Source: Amaranthus tricolor
Taxonomy: Eukaryota; Streptophyta; Magnoliopsida; Caryophyllales; Amaranthaceae
DNA length: 64,000 nt
Assembly (NCBI RefSeq): GCF_026212465.1
Contig: NC_080048.1
Span: forward strand, 38,220,375-38,284,374
Direction: 5' to 3'
Positions 60,267 through 64,000 of this stretch are shown here, piece by piece (position 1 is the first letter of the stretch; each line of letters starts with the position of its first letter). Made by a program: the position numbers and the translations under genes. The notes beneath the pieces were generated by a model that was given only the letters and a program-made list of their open reading frames with translations, made no database searches and was not told the origin of the DNA.

Positions 60267-62045
60267 CTTCAGAATCTAAACAGTTTACATAACAAATACA
60301 AATTACCTTAAATAAATCCATAGTTCAAATCTCGCGAATTACAAATTGAAAAAAGCAAATTATGATTGATTTTGGGCTATTTTTAAACAAATTTAAGCAA
60401 ATCGTAAATTTAAAAAGCGAATTAGCTAGTAAGTTATGGTACACTAATTAAAATAAGACATGAAATACTTCTATTTGAAACGTTAATATTATGAAATGTA
60501 ACGAATATTATGAAATCCAACTAGAAACCATAAAAATATTAACCAAAAAAACCCACATTAAGAAAAATAATTTAAAAAAATTTTAACATAAAAAAGTAAA
60601 CGTTTTTTACATCTCACTCAAACTAATCTAGAAACTTGGTAAATGTGTTAAAACTGATCCCTAAAAGGAAAAAAAGAACCTTTTTGTTTCAATATTTTGT
60701 TATGGTAGTTATAATATTATATTCATAAATGACAAAAACCCATCTTTGCATTAATAAAGTATACAATTTTTTTTTCTAATAAAATACCCAAATGATAATT
60801 ACCAGTATATGGGAAATATAACCTAATGATAAATGAAGTACTTAATACCCAAATCATAAAGTCTATATTAGGTCAAAAAATAATACTCCTTTCCTTATTT
60901 TTTATTTGTCTATTTTACCTTTTGCATGTATTTTTTAGCAAATTTTAAATCTTAATATCTCTAAGTATACATTATAAAAAATTATAAAAATTATATATTA
61001 AAAAAATTTACATCAAGACAAATCTAATAAGATCTCATATGACTATATTTTATCTTCAATATATACTTCTAAAATCTAATTTAAATTTCTCTCTCATAAA
61101 ATGAACAAACTTAAAATAAACAAACAAAAATGGCAAATTAAAAAAAAATTAAATAAAAAAAAAACAATAACCAAGACAAAAAAAACCACCAAATCATTAT
61201 CAATATATCGTCAAATCAAAGCACTAAACCACCAATAAACTATCCGAAAACATAAAACAAGTTGATTCTAGTCAAATATTGAAATAAAAATATCATATTT
61301 TTACATATAAAATATATTTATAGTTAGTCTAAAGAGTAAAGATTTTATCTTTGACATATTTAAATCAAGTTTAAAAGAGTTTAGTGAAACTACAAATTTC
61401 ATTATTCATAATCATAATCATAAAAACAAGCAAAATCTTAAAACATTTTAAGGATTTGAGTCAAATATTGAAATAAAAATCTTAAAACATTTTAAGGATT
61501 TGAGTCAAATATTGAAATAAAAATCTTAAAACATTTTAAGGATTTGAGTCAAATATTGAAATAAAAATCTTAATATTTATATATATATAATAAGTGTACA
61601 AGTCTAAAGATTTAAACTTTAACATATTTTTAAAAACTCTATACTCATATTTAAAGAGTATTAATTCAACTACAACTTTCTATACTCACAAGACAAGTAA
61701 ACCCTTCAATATTTTAAGGATTTTAGTCAAATATTGAAATAAAAATGTAATCTTTAACATATATTTCATTGAATATAGTTCAAGCCATATATTTAAAATG
61801 GCCGAAAATATGAAAAAGATATAAAATTTCAAGAGATATAAACATCATAATGCATAAAGAGTAAAAAAATCAGAAGATCAACATAAAAAAAATAAATCAA
61901 AATAAATAAAATACGAAAGCATAAAATAGTCATAAAATATGAAAAACAATGGAAGTAGAAAAAATAAAGGAAAAAAGGTTGAAGACAGAGACTAGGAGAA
62001 GAAGAAAACGGCTTACGCAGACGAAAATAGACGGCAAACTTGAAA
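60267..62045 (-). other. Probable AGO 5' leader with a 1.7-kb intron
   Basis: A possible non-coding first exon lies at about 62017-62045, with a donor CTGC|GTAAGC, and an acceptor TTTAG lies at 60276-60280 just before the start codon. The stretch between is AT-rich and holds a 44-bp tandem repeat. A TATA box lies at the right distance upstream. The junctions fit, but this is inferred from sequence alone. Confidence 0.45.
61428..61572. repeat. 44-bp tandem repeat, about 3 copies
   Basis: The unit contains GAGTCAAATATTGAAATAAA and CTTAAAACATTTTAAGGATT. Anchors at 61458, 61502 and 61546 give an exact 44-bp period with almost no divergence, so it is recent. Diverged single units lie near 61270 and 61710. 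It sits in the putative AGO 5' leader intron. Confidence 0.92.
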
Positions 62046-62072
62046 ACAAAGGAATGGATGTGTTTTGTATAG

Positions 62073-62080
62073 TATATATA
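62073..62080 (-). promoter_or_regulatory. Probable TATA box of AGO
   Basis: The minus strand reads TATATATA within CTATATTATATATACTATAC, about 30 bp upstream of the putative first exon. Confidence 0.5.
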
Positions 62081-62337
62081 ATATAGGGGTTTAAGGAGGG
62101 ATAGTGAAGTTTTATTGAATCTTAAACTTTCTCTACTTTTCTTATTTTTTTATCGTCACCTCTATATCAATAAATTTATGAAAATGCCCTTATATTTAGA
62201 ATTTCTTTAAAATACTCCAAAAATCAAAACCAAAAATTTGTGAAGCTAAAACTAAGGAATTCAAAACGCCAACAACAATTTAAGGTAAATTTTAATCGAA
62301 TTTCTTAAAAAAAAGTAAAAAAAAAATAAACAGGTAG

Positions 62338-62412
62338 GAGTCGCACACGACTGCACCACGGGTGAGTAGCACGTTTTGTGCGATTCACCCGTGGTGCAGT
62401 CGCGTGCGACTC
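62338..62412. repeat. 75-nt hairpin, 28-bp arms
   Basis: The left arm 62338-62365 (GAGTCGCACACGACTGCACC, then ACGGGTGA) pairs with the right arm 62385-62412 at 27 of 28 positions. The 19-nt loop (GTAGCACGTTTTGTGCGAT) itself contains a GCAC/GTGC stem. It is GC-rich in very AT-rich surroundings. It lies 467 bp upstream of the plant-mobile-domain frame. Confidence 0.92.
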
Positions 62413-62878
62413 TCCCCCTTTTTTTAATTTTTAATATTTGCGTTTTATGTTATTAATTAATAATAATTAATATTTATGTTATTAAATTATGTTTGTTGAC
62501 AATGATTAATTTAATATTATTCTTATTATTAATAATTAATGTTTATGTTAATAAAATATGTTTGTTAATAAATTATTATTATAATTATTTTTTTGAAAAT
62601 AAATTATAATGATAATAATAATAAAATTTAATTATTAATTATTAGATAATATAATATATTAATTAAATTTTTAGTAATTTAACTTATCAATTTAATAGTT
62701 ATTATTTTTAAATGTTTATTAGTTTATATTGTTAAATGTTTATTAAATTCATCGTTTGTCAATCGTAAATTAATATGTTAATTAATTATTGTCTTTTATT
62801 CATGTAGTTAACTTAACGTAATGTTTTATTATTTTAATTTATTATTAATAATTAATTAAATTATCAAAATTGTAGTAA
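62413..62878. other. AT-rich stretch before the plant-mobile-domain frame
   Basis: Extremely AT-rich, with TTATTAATAATTAAT-type runs. It ends in ATTGTAG, which could be a splice acceptor just before the ATG at 62879. No other feature. Confidence 0.5.
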
Positions 62879-64000
62879 ATGGTTGGTTACCAAGGAAGAG
62901 GAAAGGATTTTTTTAGACACTTGTTGAGCGCGAATAGTTCTAGGCTTACCTTACTCAGAGGGGACCCTCATGAGAGGGGGGTTACGGGTTCTGCTAGGCG
63001 AGCTAGGCAGGAACAGGCGGCCAGGCACAGTGAGGCCCAACGTTCGAGTACGCTGCACCAAGTGCGTACTCGTTTTGATGACCATACTAGCCTGCACAGT
63101 AGTTTGGGGGGTTCCAGTGATGATGATACTGAGTACGAAGGCTCTGTTGGTCACCCCATCGATTGGACTGTTGACAATGCGGCTCCACGGGGGAGCAGGC
63201 GCCCACAGTCCGCTGGAACGGACTGGTTGATCAAATCACCCCAGCCCGGGGCCCCCACTGATGCCCGCTTGATACCCAACTATGGAGGGCATATAGCAAA
63301 AGTAATTATTGAGAGCTCTGAGCGTACGCCTCCGATTTTGGAGTGTCGTAGTAAAAAGAAGCCGTTGGAGGCGATAATCAGACTGCAGGATATGTTTGAT
63401 GAGCTGTACGAACTTTTGTCTGCCCCTCCCCTCGGTCGGTTACCATACATTATGCACCAGCACATTGATAGTGCTTTAATATCGACCTTCGTGGAGAGGT
63501 GGCAGCCGGATACCAACACCTTACACATGCCATGAGGGGAGATGACGATTATGTTGCACAACATGCAACGCATATTAAGCATTGGTATTGAAGGTTCACT
63601 CCCGGCTGAACCTGCTGATGGTGAGCGGAAGCTCGCGCTGGCTGGTCTCTTTGGAGAGCCCATGTCGGAGCTGCGAAAGAAGGGGTACTTCACTAGCTGC
63701 AGCATCAGCGTTGGTGAAGTTATGCAGATGTGTCATCGATCCCAGGCTTTGAAGACGTAGTGTACAGCCTGTTACATGGCTATTGTCGGCTCAACACTGC
63801 TGGTGGATAAGACCAGAACTGGGATGCGACCTCACCCTATACTAACTGTCAATGCCTATGAGATCGCTTGGGGTGCAGTGACGTCGGCGTACTTGTATCG
63901 GCAACTAGAAATGGCTTCTAGGGCTGGTTGCAAGACCATTGCTGGTTGTCTGACATTGCTGCAGACATGGATCTATGAGTACTTCTCGGCCTTTCGCCAC
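62879..64000 (+). pseudogene. Plant mobile domain (MAIN-like) protein, broken and cut by the window end
   Basis: One frame of 374 codons runs from an ATG at 62879 to the window edge with two nonsense codons, TGA at 63533-63535 and TAG at 63758-63760, and no frameshift. Residues 1-120 are basic and low in complexity (GRGKDFFRHLLSANSS, RRARQEQAARHSEAQRSS, then SSDDDTEYEG). From about residue 185 it matches the plant mobile domain of MAIN-like proteins: ISTFVERWQPDTNTLHMP, then GEMTIMLHNMQRIL, and later WGAVTSAYLYRQL, SRAGCKTIAGCLTLLQTWIYEYF. The TGA falls inside the conserved HxPxGEMTI motif. These domains occur both in host MAIN genes and in transposons; the GC-rich frame in AT-rich DNA and the stops suggest a transposon-borne copy. 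The 3' part lies outside the window. Confidence 0.8.

Overview
This window is AT-rich nuclear DNA from a plant, clearly a eudicot. The genes have many short introns with GT...AG junctions, the proteins are plant-specific families, and the intergenic DNA is full of small inverted-repeat elements. I cannot name the species. The dispersed GAGACGGTCTC-type palindromes remind me of Caryophyllales, but I hold that loosely.

Five genes can be modelled with a continuous reading frame. From left to right: an E6-like secreted protein (minus, 5182-6420, one exon); a GOLDEN2-LIKE transcription factor (minus, 19356-23069, 4 exons, 370 aa); a type II (class B) DnaJ/HSP40 chaperone (plus, 25621-28992, 3 exons, 350 aa) with a heat-shock element upstream; a homeobox-DDT protein of the RLT family, the plant ISWI partner (minus, 30238-41690, 18 exons, 1776 aa); and an AGO4-clade ARGONAUTE (minus, 51393-60266, 21 exons, 896 aa). 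At the right edge a plant-mobile-domain (MAIN-like) reading frame runs off the window (plus, 62879-64000) with two in-frame stops. GLK and DnaJ are divergent; DnaJ and RLT are convergent.

The rest is mostly mobile DNA. At 406-4498 an LTR-like element (TGTAACACCC...GGGTGTTACA, 5-bp duplication) sits inside a Stowaway-type MITE, and a relative lies at 10257-11629. A 3.45-kb mariner-like element (44024-47477) carries a transposase frame with the DD39D residues intact but two nonsense codons, plus an unexplained antisense reading frame. It abuts a Mutator-like fold-back (42901-44012) filled with an 800-bp ATT/AAT microsatellite. Four copies of one hAT-like MITE, each with an 8-bp duplication (two exact, two 7 of 8), are present, three of them inside introns of RLT and AGO. 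Four more complete Stowaway-type MITEs, two long fold-backs with TTCGCAGTTA cores, several minisatellites and a 75-nt hairpin near the plant-mobile-domain frame complete the picture.

Functionally, RLT (nucleosome spacing with ISWI) and AGO4 (RNA-directed DNA methylation) both act on chromatin, and the introns of AGO and RLT are loaded with small inverted-repeat elements of the kind that RNA-directed methylation targets. The remaining genes show no obvious shared pathway. I found no CRISPR array, tRNA or rRNA gene.
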